Below are positions 25,310 through 33,446 of a stretch of DNA of 64,000 nt, one piece after another. Location of the stretch: assembly GCF_021654775.1 (NCBI RefSeq), contig NZ_AP025343.1, forward strand, positions 1,765,501-1,829,500, in the 5' to 3' direction. Positions within the stretch are counted from its first letter, which is position 1; every line of letters starts with the position of its first letter. Position numbers and translations under genes: made by a program. Source of the DNA: Paenibacillus azoreducens (GTDB taxonomy: Bacteria; Bacillota; Bacilli; Paenibacillales; Paenibacillaceae). The notes below the pieces were generated by a model, which did not search any database, was not told the origin of the DNA, and saw nothing but the letters and a program-made list of their open reading frames with translations.

Positions 25310-25438
25310 AAATAACCCCACAAAGAGTATCGGAAAGAATTCCGACGACTCTCGAAGAGGGGGCGCTTTGCGGAGCAAAAATACTGAGTGACGTGTAGCC
25401 TTTGAAGCTTATTCCGATTACTTTGTAGGGACCCCGGA
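25310..25438 (-). repeat. dispersed intergenic foldback repeat, copy 3 (inverted orientation)
   Basis: Read on the minus strand this copy has CCGGGGTCCCTACAAAG, GGAATAAGC, CTCAGTATTTTTGCTCCGC and ACTCTTTGTGGGGTTATT, in the same order as the copy at 14338-14490. The end repeats are less perfect (CCCTACAAAG against CTTTGTGGGG). Confidence 0.82.
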
Positions 25439-25454
25439 ATCTGATATGTAAATA

Positions 25455-25505
25455 AAAGGCCCGGCTACATAACGCGGTTGGCTGTTATGTAGCCGGGTCT
25501 TTCGT
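25455..25505. terminator. strong bidirectional terminator
   Basis: AAAGGCCCGGCTACATAAC pairs with GTTATGTAGCCGGGTCTTT over a ten-base loop. It lies directly after the stop of the minus-strand gene at 25505 and can also end transcription from the left. Confidence 0.92.
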
Positions 25506-26134
25506 TAGCCTTCGCTCAATCGAATTCCATTGAAGATCTCAGCCCACAGATGGTCATTCCCGTCCCACTTTTCATCGTTCGGCATCAGAATCGAACAAAC
25601 TTTTTCAAACGGCCAATCGGCCTCGACCAATGATGGAACGGCGGCATGATTGATCAGCAGGATTTTGAAATCATGCTCCACAAGGTCAGAGAGAACCTCC
25701 TGAAGCTCCCGCGCATGTTCGAATGATCCTTCAGTCCGGATAAACAGAATGCTGCGGCTGGACGCCATTTTCTCCATAAAGCGCTGTACCCGGCGGTCAT
25801 ATTTTGCTTTGATTTCCGGGTATGCTGCAAGATGGGGCGGAAAATTGTTGTGGGTGAAAAAGTCGTGGTTGGACAGAAAATTATAAAAGGTTTCCTTTAC
25901 CAAATAGAGCTTGTCGCTGAGCTGTTTTTCAACAACCAGGTTCTCGTAGTCCATAAATTTGGCAAAACGGTTTCGGAGCAGCCGGTTCACGTCAGCCAAA
26001 TTGTAAGTAGACATCCAATCAAGCGGACCCGCATAAGGTCGCAGGTCAAACTTTTCGAGCTGCATTGCAGCCAGGCATAAATCGCCCAGGCTGAAAATGG
26101 CATCGTACGTTCCTTTTAGATCCGCGATTCGCAT
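25505..26134 (-). CDS. DUF1796-like putative papain-type cysteine peptidase
   Basis: The ATG at 26134 has AGGTAGG nine bases upstream; an in-frame TTG at 26155 is less likely. The 209-residue protein begins MRIADLKGTYDAIFSLGDLC. The Cys in FSLGDLCLAAMQL and the pair GPLDWM (strictly, LRPYAGPLDWMSTYN) are the hallmark of the DUF1796 family, which is predicted to have a papain-like fold. A conserved HDFFTHNNF follows. No activity has been shown that I know of. It is convergent with the GT4 operon and divergent from the sigma-K-controlled unit at 26323, so a spore-surface role is possible. Confidence 0.75.
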   Translation of the reverse strand: MRIADLKGTYDAIFSLGDLCLAAMQLEKFDLRPYAGPLDWMSTYNLADVNRLLRNRFAKFMDYENLVVEKQLSDKLYLVKETFYNFLSNHDFFTHNNFPPHLAAYPEIKAKYDRRVQRFMEKMASSRSILFIRTEGSFEHARELQEVLSDLVEHDFKILLINHAAVPSLVEADWPFEKVCSILMPNDEKWDGNDHLWAEIFNGIRLSEG

Positions 26135-26265
26135 AGTCTTGAACCTACCTTTCAATTAAGGTTTTGAATCTGACACAATATAGTAAATGCGGTGGAGCGA
26201 AGGCTCGCGTGTATGCCTGTTTAATTCAACCATATTTAGGTTTAAGGCCAAAGCCACATGCCCTT

Positions 26266-26292
26266 ACCATTGGCCCTGAAAAGCATACGATA
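26266..26292 (+). promoter_or_regulatory. sigma-K promoter of the 26323-28149 operon
   Basis: AC at 26266-26267, 16 bases, then CATACGATA at 26284-26292, an exact CATANNNTA. The ATG of the first gene is 31 bases downstream, with AGGAGG between. Confidence 0.65.
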
Positions 26293-26322
26293 TGCTAAGA
26301 CTTGATATCAGGAGGATGGATT

Positions 26323-26658
26323 ATGTCCATATTTCGACTCGAATCGGCTCCTTTTGCCACAATCGACTGCCGTTATATTGAATCCGTGGATATAGAGGTC
26401 ACCAATAGCGGAAGCGATGGCTTTGAGATGCTCGTTCATGGTTATGGGAACCAGGGGCTGTTTTATGTGCAGCTCATTCATTTAAGTCCGGGCAGCACCG
26501 TCCCCGTTTATCATATGATGACGGGATACGAGCCTTTTCAGCTTGTGCTGGTAACCAATATAAACAACTATGCTTGCACCGAGGTAATCGTCAGAGCCAA
26601 GGATCATGGTTATCTGATTGCTTTATATTCGCAGGAGGATATGATCCGTACACTATAA
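26323..26658 (+). CDS. small beta-rich protein under sigma-K-type control, unknown
   Basis: The ATG at 26323 follows AGGAGG by about seven bases and lies downstream of a sigma-K-like promoter. The 111-residue protein is beta-prone (DIEVTNSGSDGFEMLVHG, then FQLVLVTNINNYACTEVIV) with no signal peptide. It resembles a small jelly-roll-like domain in pattern only. It is cotranscribed with a GT4 gene and another small protein, so it may be a surface subunit glycosylated by its neighbour. I recognise no family. Confidence 0.65.
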   Translation: MSIFRLESAPFATIDCRYIESVDIEVTNSGSDGFEMLVHGYGNQGLFYVQLIHLSPGSTVPVYHMMTGYEPFQLVLVTNINNYACTEVIVRAKDHGYLIALYSQEDMIRTL

Positions 26659-26686
26659 ACCGTGGATGGGGGGGAGGTGCGCGAAG

Positions 26687-27748
26687 ATGAAAGTATTGTT
26701 TGTGTTCTATGTGCCAAGCGGAGGCGTGGATACGCTCAATCGCCTGCGCTGCAAAGCATTAAAAAAATACGGGATTCATGCCTCTTGCCTCTATTTCCGC
26801 TGGGGGGCGGGGGTGCAAAACAATCATGAAATTCCGATGTATATCACCAATAACGACGATGATATCCAGGCAATCCTGGCTGCAGAAAACTACGATGTGA
26901 TCGTCGTGACGACAGAGCATAGAAGTTTTCCGAGATTCAGGGAGATGGGTTTTACAGGGAAGCTAGTACTTGAAATTCAAGGCTACGGCTCCAAAGAAAA
27001 TGCGCGCATACAACTCCTGGAAGCTATCCCCAACGTAAACGGTTATGCCGATGCGCTTCTTAATCCTTGTACCCCTCATATTGCAGCTCTTTATCAGGAA
27101 TTATTCCCTCATATTCCCCAATTTCATTTTCCAAATTGCTTTGATTCCGAGTCCTTTACCTATCTTCCGTTAGCCAAACCGGAACATCCCGTGATCGCCT
27201 GGCTGGGACGTCTGGAAGACAATAAAAACTGGAGGGAATTCCTTCATATCGGCCATCAGCTTTCTTACTACTTTCCTGAGCTTCAATTATGGATGTTCGA
27301 GGACTCGAACCTGTCCCAACCCAGTGAACGGGAGCAGTTTGAGCAGATGGTCAACAATCTGGGGCTTCGGCCGCGCCTGACTCTCCGTTCGAATGTAGCC
27401 CATTCCCAAATGCAGTATTTTTATTCATCCATCGGAGATTCCGGCGGATTCATGTGCTCAACATCCAAAGTGGAAGGAGGGCCGATATCCGTTCTTGAGG
27501 CCATGAGCTGCAGATGTCCGGTACTGGCTACGAATTCCGACGGTGTGGCTTTATGCGTCCGGCATAACGAAACGGGAAAGAATTACATGCTGGGTGATGT
27601 AGCCCAAGCGGTCGAGGAGGCATTGGACCTCATGTTAAATACCGAACGTCGCGAAAACATCCGCGTAAATGCTCAAAGAATGATCCAAAGCGAATTCAAT
27701 CCGGATTTGTACTGCTTAAACTTTATTCGTATGCTGAATGAAATATAA
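26687..27748 (+). CDS. GT4 family glycosyltransferase
   Basis: The ATG at 26687 has GGGGGAGGTG upstream; a longer in-frame start at 26666 overlaps that site. The 353-residue protein opens KVLFVFYVPSGGVDTLNRLR and has IAWLGRLEDNKNWREFL, IGDSGGFMCSTSKVEGGP and SVLEAMSCRCPVLATN as its nucleotide-sugar site. It is a clear paralog of the minus-strand gene at 31008-32075, which shares PSGG-x-x-TLNR, the NKNW motif, IGDSGG and CRCPVL. The two probably act on related acceptors. Confidence 0.85.
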   Translation: MKVLFVFYVPSGGVDTLNRLRCKALKKYGIHASCLYFRWGAGVQNNHEIPMYITNNDDDIQAILAAENYDVIVVTTEHRSFPRFREMGFTGKLVLEIQGYGSKENARIQLLEAIPNVNGYADALLNPCTPHIAALYQELFPHIPQFHFPNCFDSESFTYLPLAKPEHPVIAWLGRLEDNKNWREFLHIGHQLSYYFPELQLWMFEDSNLSQPSEREQFEQMVNNLGLRPRLTLRSNVAHSQMQYFYSSIGDSGGFMCSTSKVEGGPISVLEAMSCRCPVLATNSDGVALCVRHNETGKNYMLGDVAQAVEEALDLMLNTERRENIRVNAQRMIQSEFNPDLYCLNFIRMLNEI

Positions 27749-27762
27749 GGGGGCAAAAGGGG

Positions 27763-28149
27763 ATGATACTCAAGTATAAAATTAGGCAAGAGGCAGAAAA
27801 GGGAGCAATTAGTCCGTTTATTGTCGGTGCCGAGGAAATCATATTAACCTCTGTTACGTTGGAGGGGATTGTCGAAGGCGATCTCGTCAGCCTGAACATT
27901 GATATTTCGTGGCTTAAACCGATGTGCGATCTCGGAGAGCTCGAGATTTTTTTGAGAAAAGACACACCGAACGGACCTGTTTTGTACTGGACGCTGGAAA
28001 CCTGCTTCGCCAAAGCAAATACCAGAGAGCGCTACTCGCTGACCGGGGAAGACGGCATGCGCAATTTTTATCTTACGGTGAGATCCAGCGAGGAGAAGGC
28101 TATTCTTACTGGATATGCATTGGAAGGAAGCGTTTCTTCACCGGCGTGA
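27763..28149 (+). CDS. small beta-rich protein, unknown function
   Basis: The 128-residue protein starts at an ATG preceded by AAAGGGG, 14 bases after the GT4 gene. It is acidic and beta-prone (LTSVTLEGIVEGDLVSLNID; MRNFYLTVRS) without a signal or membrane segment. It is the third gene of the sigma-K-type unit that begins at 26323. I recognise no family. Confidence 0.65.
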   Translation: MILKYKIRQEAEKGAISPFIVGAEEIILTSVTLEGIVEGDLVSLNIDISWLKPMCDLGELEIFLRKDTPNGPVLYWTLETCFAKANTRERYSLTGEDGMRNFYLTVRSSEEKAILTGYALEGSVSSPA

Positions 28150-28154
28150 TGATC

Positions 28155-28208
28155 GGGAAGGGAAGGGCCGGCTCCGATGTGTCCCTTGACGGATCGGCCT
28201 TGCTCTTC
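28155..28208. terminator. weak extended hairpin between convergent genes
   Basis: GAAGGGAAGGGCCGGCTCCG pairs imperfectly with CGGATCGGCCTTGCTCTTC. No clear T run follows, but the position between two convergent genes fits a terminator. Confidence 0.35.
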
Positions 28209-28215
28209 AGTCGTA

Positions 28216-29136
28216 TCAGGATAACGGTTTGAAACGAAAGTAGGTTTCCCTTAAACCTTCTTCTATGCTGAATTTTGGCTCCCAGTCCAGGATTCTTTTG
28301 ATACGGTTATTTGATAAACAGCTATTGTGGATGTCTCCGGCTCTGCCAGGGCGGTTCAAGGTTTGGATATCCCGTGCATGGTATTGCCCGAGCAGGGCAA
28401 CCAGCCGGTTGACGGAAGTCGCTATGCCGGTGCTGACATGAAGAATCTCCCGGCTGCCTTTTTTTCGAGCCGCGGCTATTGCCGAAACAACATCTTTAAC
28501 ATAGATAAAATCGCGGGTTTGCTTTCCGTCTCCGTTGACCGTTAAAGGAGCATCCCTTCGTAGTTGTTCCACGAATACCGACACGACTCCTCCTTCTCCT
28601 TTGGACGTTTGTCCAGGACCATAGACATTGGCGAAACGAAGAATGGTCCAGTCGAGGTCAAACAATTGGCCGTAAAGCATGATATATCGTTCTGCCGCAA
28701 ATTTGGACAGACCGTAAAATGAGATGGGTTCGGCAGGATCGGTTTCTTCCAGCAAGTCCTTTTTCGCATTACCGTATACTCCGGATGTGGAGGCAAAAAT
28801 AAATTTGCGGACGCCGGCCTTCCGGCATGCCTCAAGCATATTCAACGTACCTAACACATTGATTTCCATGTCCAGCATAGGATAAAGTATGGATTGTTGA
28901 ACATCCGCTTGTGCCGCCAAATGAAACACCGCTTCCGGTTTCAGGGACAGGATGGTTTGAAGCGCCTTCTGACTGCGGATGTCCTCCACATACAGAACCG
29001 CTTCTGAGAGGATTTTATCTGCCGAACCGGTAGCCAGATTATCGATCACGTGGACATGCATTTCCTCCTCAATCAATTGCTGCACTAGATGAGAGCCGAT
29101 GAATCCGGCTCCGCCTGTTACTACAACTGTTTTCAT
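28216..29136 (-). CDS. NAD-dependent sugar-nucleotide epimerase, GalE-like
   Basis: The ATG at 29136 is preceded by AGGAGGT. The 306-residue extended SDR opens VVVTGGAGFIGSHLVQQL, followed by IDNLATGS, FHLAAQADVQQS, FASTSGVYG and SFYGLSKFAAER with the catalytic Tyr-x-x-x-Lys. RFANVYGPGQTSKGEGGVV and TRDFIYVKDVVSAI complete the UDP-glucose 4-epimerase-like pattern. A C-4 epimerisation of a UDP-hexose is the likely reaction; the exact sugar is not decided by visible residues. It adds another donor to the spore-glycan set. Confidence 0.85.
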   Translation of the reverse strand: MKTVVVTGGAGFIGSHLVQQLIEEEMHVHVIDNLATGSADKILSEAVLYVEDIRSQKALQTILSLKPEAVFHLAAQADVQQSILYPMLDMEINVLGTLNMLEACRKAGVRKFIFASTSGVYGNAKKDLLEETDPAEPISFYGLSKFAAERYIMLYGQLFDLDWTILRFANVYGPGQTSKGEGGVVSVFVEQLRRDAPLTVNGDGKQTRDFIYVKDVVSAIAAARKKGSREILHVSTGIATSVNRLVALLGQYHARDIQTLNRPGRAGDIHNSCLSNNRIKRILDWEPKFSIEEGLRETYFRFKPLS

Positions 29137-29168
29137 GCCATTACCTCCTGAAGGATGGGTCATGAACC

Positions 29169-29176
29169 ATTGTATG
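29169..29176 (-). promoter_or_regulatory. candidate sigma-E/sigma-K -10 for the epimerase gene
   Basis: The minus strand reads CATACAAT here, a common -10 of sigma-E promoters, 33 bases before the ATG at 29136. The -35 side is not convincing. Confidence 0.35.
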
Positions 29177-29315
29177 TGGAAGGTTTTTTATTGGCATAGG
29201 CCTTGCCCTATGTCGACGGAAATTCGGCAAATATTTAAAGGCGGGGAGTTAAGGTTTAGGCTTGGGGGTAATCTTGTTAATAAAAGCGGATATTTTTTAT
29301 GAGAGGTGAAAACAA

Positions 29316-29885
29316 GTGAAAAAATGGACTCCGGTATTCATTATTGTCATTTGCATCATTTTGATCGGCTGCGTGGCTTATTTCGTCCTTCCGTACCGAA
29401 CCGATGCTCCGGGCATTACCTTGCCCGATAAAAACAAGCCGTTGCCGGAAACGGAAGAGACTGTTTGGATTAACAAAGAGAAGGTCGTTTCGGTCGAATG
29501 GGATGGCAAAAGGACATCGTGGCTTCTGAGGCGATCCGGTTCAGGTGAAAATCCGAAGGGGAATGAATGGACATTAAACGGGAATGCGGTTAATGGCAAG
29601 GAGGCTGAAACGATCATATCGGAAATGAATGCTTTGTTCATTAAGGCAACACAAAATCCTCGTCAAACTTCTTCATTAAAAAATGAAGCCATCGATACCA
29701 CAGTTACGATCGTTAGCGGACCTGATAATGATGAAAAAGTGTATTTCGTAGCGGTTGCACCGGACGATCCACAAAGTTTTTGGATTGTCCCTGCCGGAGA
29801 AGCCGAAATCTACCCGGTATCTGTTAAGGATATGCAGCTTCTCGAAAAGACTATCGACCAAATAAAGGCTTCGGCAAAAAAGTAG
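29316..29885 (+). CDS. membrane-anchored protein, unknown function
   Basis: The GTG start has AGAGGTG upstream. The 189-residue protein has one N-terminal membrane segment (VFIIVICIILIGCVAYFVL) and an extracellular part of about 160 residues, beginning with a proline-rich linker. The pattern VSVEWDGKRTSWLLRR and EWTLNGNAV resembles the repeating unit of DUF4340-like proteins, but only loosely. It precedes the sporulation lipoprotein gene. No clear promoter was found in the 180-base gap before it. Confidence 0.65.
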   Translation: MKKWTPVFIIVICIILIGCVAYFVLPYRTDAPGITLPDKNKPLPETEETVWINKEKVVSVEWDGKRTSWLLRRSGSGENPKGNEWTLNGNAVNGKEAETIISEMNALFIKATQNPRQTSSLKNEAIDTTVTIVSGPDNDEKVYFVAVAPDDPQSFWIVPAGEAEIYPVSVKDMQLLEKTIDQIKASAKK

Positions 29886-29984
29886 GTAAACCAGCGGGAT
29901 GTCAAATCCTTTCAGCATAGCGTCTTGATCACACGGTCATCCTAATTGATGTTACTACATCATTTCATAACGGAGGATGAACTC

Positions 29985-30935
29985 ATGATGCGATCTAAAG
30001 TAATTACGCTTTCCGTATCCGCGGCACTTCTCGTCAGCGTTGTTGGCGTGACCGGTTGTACGACGAAACAACCTGCCAACACGAACGTCCATACCAGAAA
30101 CGTTCATGACGGGCGAATGCTCGACGGACGGACGGACGGGACCAGACTGAACGTCAACTCCTTGAGAGACGGCAACCGTTACTCGACGTATAATACGGAC
30201 GGACATTACGGTACGTATAGTGCAAGACATGACTTGAGCAATGTGACTTCTTCCCAGCATATCGCCAATAAAGTGGCTGCGATGAAGGAAGTACGCACAG
30301 CCAATGTCCTGAAAGCCGGCAACAGCGCTTATGTAGCCGTATCTCTGGAACATGGCGCAACGAATACCACCGCTACAGGCACGCATGGCCAGTTTCGCAC
30401 CAAAAACTTCGGCACCATGAACAACAGCAGCTTCAGCACCAGTTCCGTAAGTCCGAATAACGGCCGCTTGTACACGCCGTCAGGAATTACCGGAACAACG
30501 CGCACGGGAACGGGTGCCAATTTTCATGGTTATACGACAAGTACCGGCACACCGATTACCAAAGGCAATGGTTTTAATGCAACGACACCGGGAACTGCAG
30601 GCACCAGTCAAACCTATTCCCAGAATTACAATGTAGATACGCATGTTAAAAACAAAATAACGGATGTCGTTAAAAAAGCCGACCCAAGCATCACCCATGT
30701 GTATGTATCTGCTAATCCTGATTTTGTCCAACGCGTCAATAATTATGCGACTAATGTGAAAAACGGGCATCCGATCAGCGGTATGGTATCCGAACTTTCA
30801 ACGATGATCGAGCGAGTTTTCCCGATGCATACGACTACAACTCCAACTCCATATAACAACCGCGTAACCCCAATGGGTAACGTTCCATCGGCTCCGCTCG
30901 GAAAAACGCCTGCAGGCAGACATATAATGCAATAA
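29985..30935 (+). CDS. YhcN/YlaJ-family sporulation lipoprotein
   Basis: The ATG at 29985 is eight bases after GGAGG; an in-frame ATG at 29946 lacks a site. The 316-residue precursor has a lipoprotein signal ending SVVGVTGCTTK, with Cys as the lipid site. The central part is Thr/Asn/Gly-rich and low complexity. YhcN/YlaJ features are the block SSQHIANKVAAMKEVRTANV and, near the C-terminus, ITDVVKKADPSITHVYVS followed by a helix. Members occur in spore inner membranes and are made in the forespore. The low-complexity middle is longer than in B. subtilis YhcN. A terminator follows at once. Confidence 0.85.
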   Translation: MMRSKVITLSVSAALLVSVVGVTGCTTKQPANTNVHTRNVHDGRMLDGRTDGTRLNVNSLRDGNRYSTYNTDGHYGTYSARHDLSNVTSSQHIANKVAAMKEVRTANVLKAGNSAYVAVSLEHGATNTTATGTHGQFRTKNFGTMNNSSFSTSSVSPNNGRLYTPSGITGTTRTGTGANFHGYTTSTGTPITKGNGFNATTPGTAGTSQTYSQNYNVDTHVKNKITDVVKKADPSITHVYVSANPDFVQRVNNYATNVKNGHPISGMVSELSTMIERVFPMHTTTTPTPYNNRVTPMGNVPSAPLGKTPAGRHIMQ

Positions 30936-30953
30936 GGGCTGCAACCAAAGAAG

Positions 30954-30988
30954 AAGATGGCTTCGATGTTCATTCGAAAGCCATCTTT
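30954..30988. terminator. bidirectional terminator
   Basis: AAGATGGCTTCGA pairs with TCGAAAGCCATCTT and is followed by TATTCTTTTT. It separates the convergent YhcN-like and GT4 genes. Confidence 0.85.
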
Positions 30989-31007
30989 ATTCTTTTTAAC
31001 ATGTTGG

Positions 31008-32075
31008 TTATACACGGTGCATCATTTCCAAAAATCGCTCAGAATATAGATCCGCGGAAAAATGTTTTTTGATATGCGCTTCAGCATTCTTCACGAGCCA
31101 ATTTCTCGTATGGCTGTCAATCATGAGAATTACCGCTTCTTTTACGGCATCTTCAATATTTCCTCTTGAATAATATTTGCCGGTAAGATTTGGGTAAATC
31201 AATCTTCGAACTCCCCCAGAGTCCGTGGAAAGCACCGGGCATCGGCACAGCATGCTTTCCGCTACGGCATATCCGAATCCTTCTTGAATGGAAGTGGAGA
31301 CAAGCATTCCTCCCGAATCCCCGATCATGCTTAAGTATTCCGCCATTTGATGATGCGGGACATTGGAATAGCGAATCAGCCGCTGCGACAGAAGAGGAGA
31401 GGAAGAGACAATATGTCTGAACGAATTCAACTCGTCAGGATGAGCCAATGTATCATCGTCAAAAAACCATAGGTGAATCTGGGGATTGATCTGGATCAAT
31501 CTCGTTCCGATCCGCAGAAACTCAATCCAGTTTTTATTCGCTTGAATCCGGCCGATCCAGCCGATCACGGGATAAGGCAAACGGGTCCCTTCCCTATAAC
31601 CGAAATGGTCGCAATCGAGCGGGTCATCGAAACAAAATTGGGGGATGGATGAAAAATACGATCCAAGCATTTTTTTAAGAAGTGGATTGTGAGGATAAAG
31701 CAGCGCATCCGCATGCTCTATGATTCTGGTTCTGTAATCTTCGAGAATAATCTCCGTTTCCGAAGGTGTACCTAAACCTTGCAATTCATAAATCAGTGTC
31801 CCCCTATAGCCTAGATTCCCGATTTTCACCAGCATATTGATATCCGTACACACGATGATAGCGTCATATTGTTCGCGTTCGATTAAACCATGTATGTCCG
31901 TTTCGCTGTTCATGATATAAGTCGCTATTCCTTCGATATTCTTCAGTCCATGCCCGCCAACAGTATATAGCAAATGGCATTCGATACCCCTTTTCTGCAG
32001 CGCTTTGCTTCGAACCCGGTTCAGTGTTTCCATTCCACCGCTTGGATTATAAAAGGTAAATAAGACTTTCATCAT
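31008..32075 (-). CDS. GT4 family glycosyltransferase, paralog of the gene at 26687
   Basis: The 355-residue enzyme begins with two Met codons (32075, 32072) and overlaps the stop of the upstream gene by four bases. It opens KVLFTFYNPSGGMETLNRVR and carries VIGWIGRIQANKNWIEFLRI, MIGDSGGMLVSTSIQEGFG and AESMLCRCPVLSTDSGG. These match the gene at 26687 motif by motif, so one arose from the other by duplication and moved to the opposite strand. It is the second gene of a two-gene minus-strand unit. Confidence 0.87.
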   Translation of the reverse strand: MMKVLFTFYNPSGGMETLNRVRSKALQKRGIECHLLYTVGGHGLKNIEGIATYIMNSETDIHGLIEREQYDAIIVCTDINMLVKIGNLGYRGTLIYELQGLGTPSETEIILEDYRTRIIEHADALLYPHNPLLKKMLGSYFSSIPQFCFDDPLDCDHFGYREGTRLPYPVIGWIGRIQANKNWIEFLRIGTRLIQINPQIHLWFFDDDTLAHPDELNSFRHIVSSSPLLSQRLIRYSNVPHHQMAEYLSMIGDSGGMLVSTSIQEGFGYAVAESMLCRCPVLSTDSGGVRRLIYPNLTGKYYSRGNIEDAVKEAVILMIDSHTRNWLVKNAEAHIKKHFSADLYSERFLEMMHRV

Positions 32076-33301
32076 AGACCACCATTTTTCATAATTATAC
32101 GCTTAAGCATATCTACCAGTTTACCGGTTCGGTATAGTTCATTGTTTTGAAGCGGCTCTAATGACTCAGCTGTCCGATAAGCTATGTCCAAATGATCATC
32201 CAGATAATAATTTGACCAGACATCGGGTACCGACTGCACCAGCTGTCTATATAATATTTCCAGATCCATGACGTTGGGAAACCCTTCGGTGTTCAGCAGC
32301 ATGGCATAAGGCGTTTGAATTTCCTGCGCTGCAAGGTAAGCAGCCTTTTCGGCTTGAAGTCCCGGATGCCATTGAAAGCAAGTCGTAGGATGCGGGATTT
32401 GCGATAATGATGCCGTTACCTGTTTATCGAAGGAAAGATCCAATATATAACATACATAATTGCTGTATACCTGTTCGTACAGGTTTTCGACCCGGTGTAT
32501 GGCGGCCGCGGAATTTTCGGAGACCGGGAATAGCATACTGATTTCAGGTGAAATTCCCCTTCGTACCCGGGCGGTATGTCTGGCCAGATGATAAGTGTAA
32601 CGCCAATGCCGATGGGCCTCGGCTGATTTTAGTTGAGCGGATACGCTGAAGGTGGAATCGACGCGATAGTCCATCAGCTCAACCGGAATATATTGAATAT
32701 CGCAATATTCCGTAATCTTTAACCAATAATCATAGTCTTCGACCGGAGGGAGGCAGTAACCTCCGTCGACCATTTTGGCATACTTTGCTTTATACATAAA
32801 AGAAACACCGACGATGGATGAATCAAGAAGCTTCTCCTTTGGCTTATCCTGATATTTACGCAATGCCGCCAGCATAGCCTCGTCATACTGAGGAACATCG
32901 TGGTTATCTATGGCTTGGAATGAGCTGTAAACCAGGCCAAGGTTTTCGGGGCCGGCTTCTAGGGCTGACCGAAATACTTCGAGATATTGGGGCCTATAAA
33001 TGTTATCGCTGGAAACCCAGGTTAAATATTGAATCTCTTCATCTTTAAACAGTTCGTTAAATCCCGTATTGAGGGCTTGCGATACTCCGCGGTTTACCAC
33101 ATGCGAAATGATCTCGACACGCGGATCGCCATGAACGATTCTTCGAACCAGGGGCTCCATTTCGGGAGCGCCGTCGATGACGATGACGAACCTGAACCGC
33201 GTAAACGTCTGATTCAACACGGAATGAAGCGCAGATTGCAGAAATACCGGACTTTGTTTGTATACAGGCATGACAACTCCCAAATCAGCCAAGCTGTTCA
33301 C
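32072..33301 (-). CDS. GT2 glycosyltransferase with extra C-terminal domain
   Basis: A GTG start at 33301 follows GGAAG closely; a TTG three codons in is an alternative. The 409-residue protein has LGVVMPVYKQSPVFLQSAL, a nucleotide site FVIVIDGAPEME, VSQALNTGFN and WVSSDNIYRPQYL as the metal-site region. PPVEDYDYWLKITEYCDI is the acceptor-side motif. The C-terminal ~160 residues form an unassigned domain. It is translationally coupled to the GT4 gene, so the two probably act in sequence on one glycan. Confidence 0.85.
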   Translation of the reverse strand: MNSLADLGVVMPVYKQSPVFLQSALHSVLNQTFTRFRFVIVIDGAPEMEPLVRRIVHGDPRVEIISHVVNRGVSQALNTGFNELFKDEEIQYLTWVSSDNIYRPQYLEVFRSALEAGPENLGLVYSSFQAIDNHDVPQYDEAMLAALRKYQDKPKEKLLDSSIVGVSFMYKAKYAKMVDGGYCLPPVEDYDYWLKITEYCDIQYIPVELMDYRVDSTFSVSAQLKSAEAHRHWRYTYHLARHTARVRRGISPEISMLFPVSENSAAAIHRVENLYEQVYSNYVCYILDLSFDKQVTASLSQIPHPTTCFQWHPGLQAEKAAYLAAQEIQTPYAMLLNTEGFPNVMDLEILYRQLVQSVPDVWSNYYLDDHLDIAYRTAESLEPLQNNELYRTGKLVDMLKRIIMKNGGL

Positions 33302-33383
33302 CGCTTCCGTAAGGATTTATATCCAGTTTATTGTTGATGTTAGGCTTTGCTTGTGCGGTTGACCATACACTTATAAAAACGGA

Positions 33384-33424
33384 AAAAAGCCCTTCAGGAA
33401 GAATGAAACCGTCCCGAGGGCTTT
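33384..33424 (-). terminator. terminator of the nag operon
   Basis: On the minus strand AAAGCCCTCGG pairs with the GAAGGGCTTTTTT arm, ending in a T run, just past the nagA stop at 33447. Confidence 0.8.
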
Positions 33425-33446
33425 GATGTTGATTTTATAAATGGAT

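Noticed and set aside
26286..26294. A minus-strand CATATCGTA overlapping the sigma-K site at 26284
   Set aside because: It arises from the palindromic shape of the plus-strand site; no AC lies at 16-17 bases on the minus side and the minus gene starts 150 bases away.
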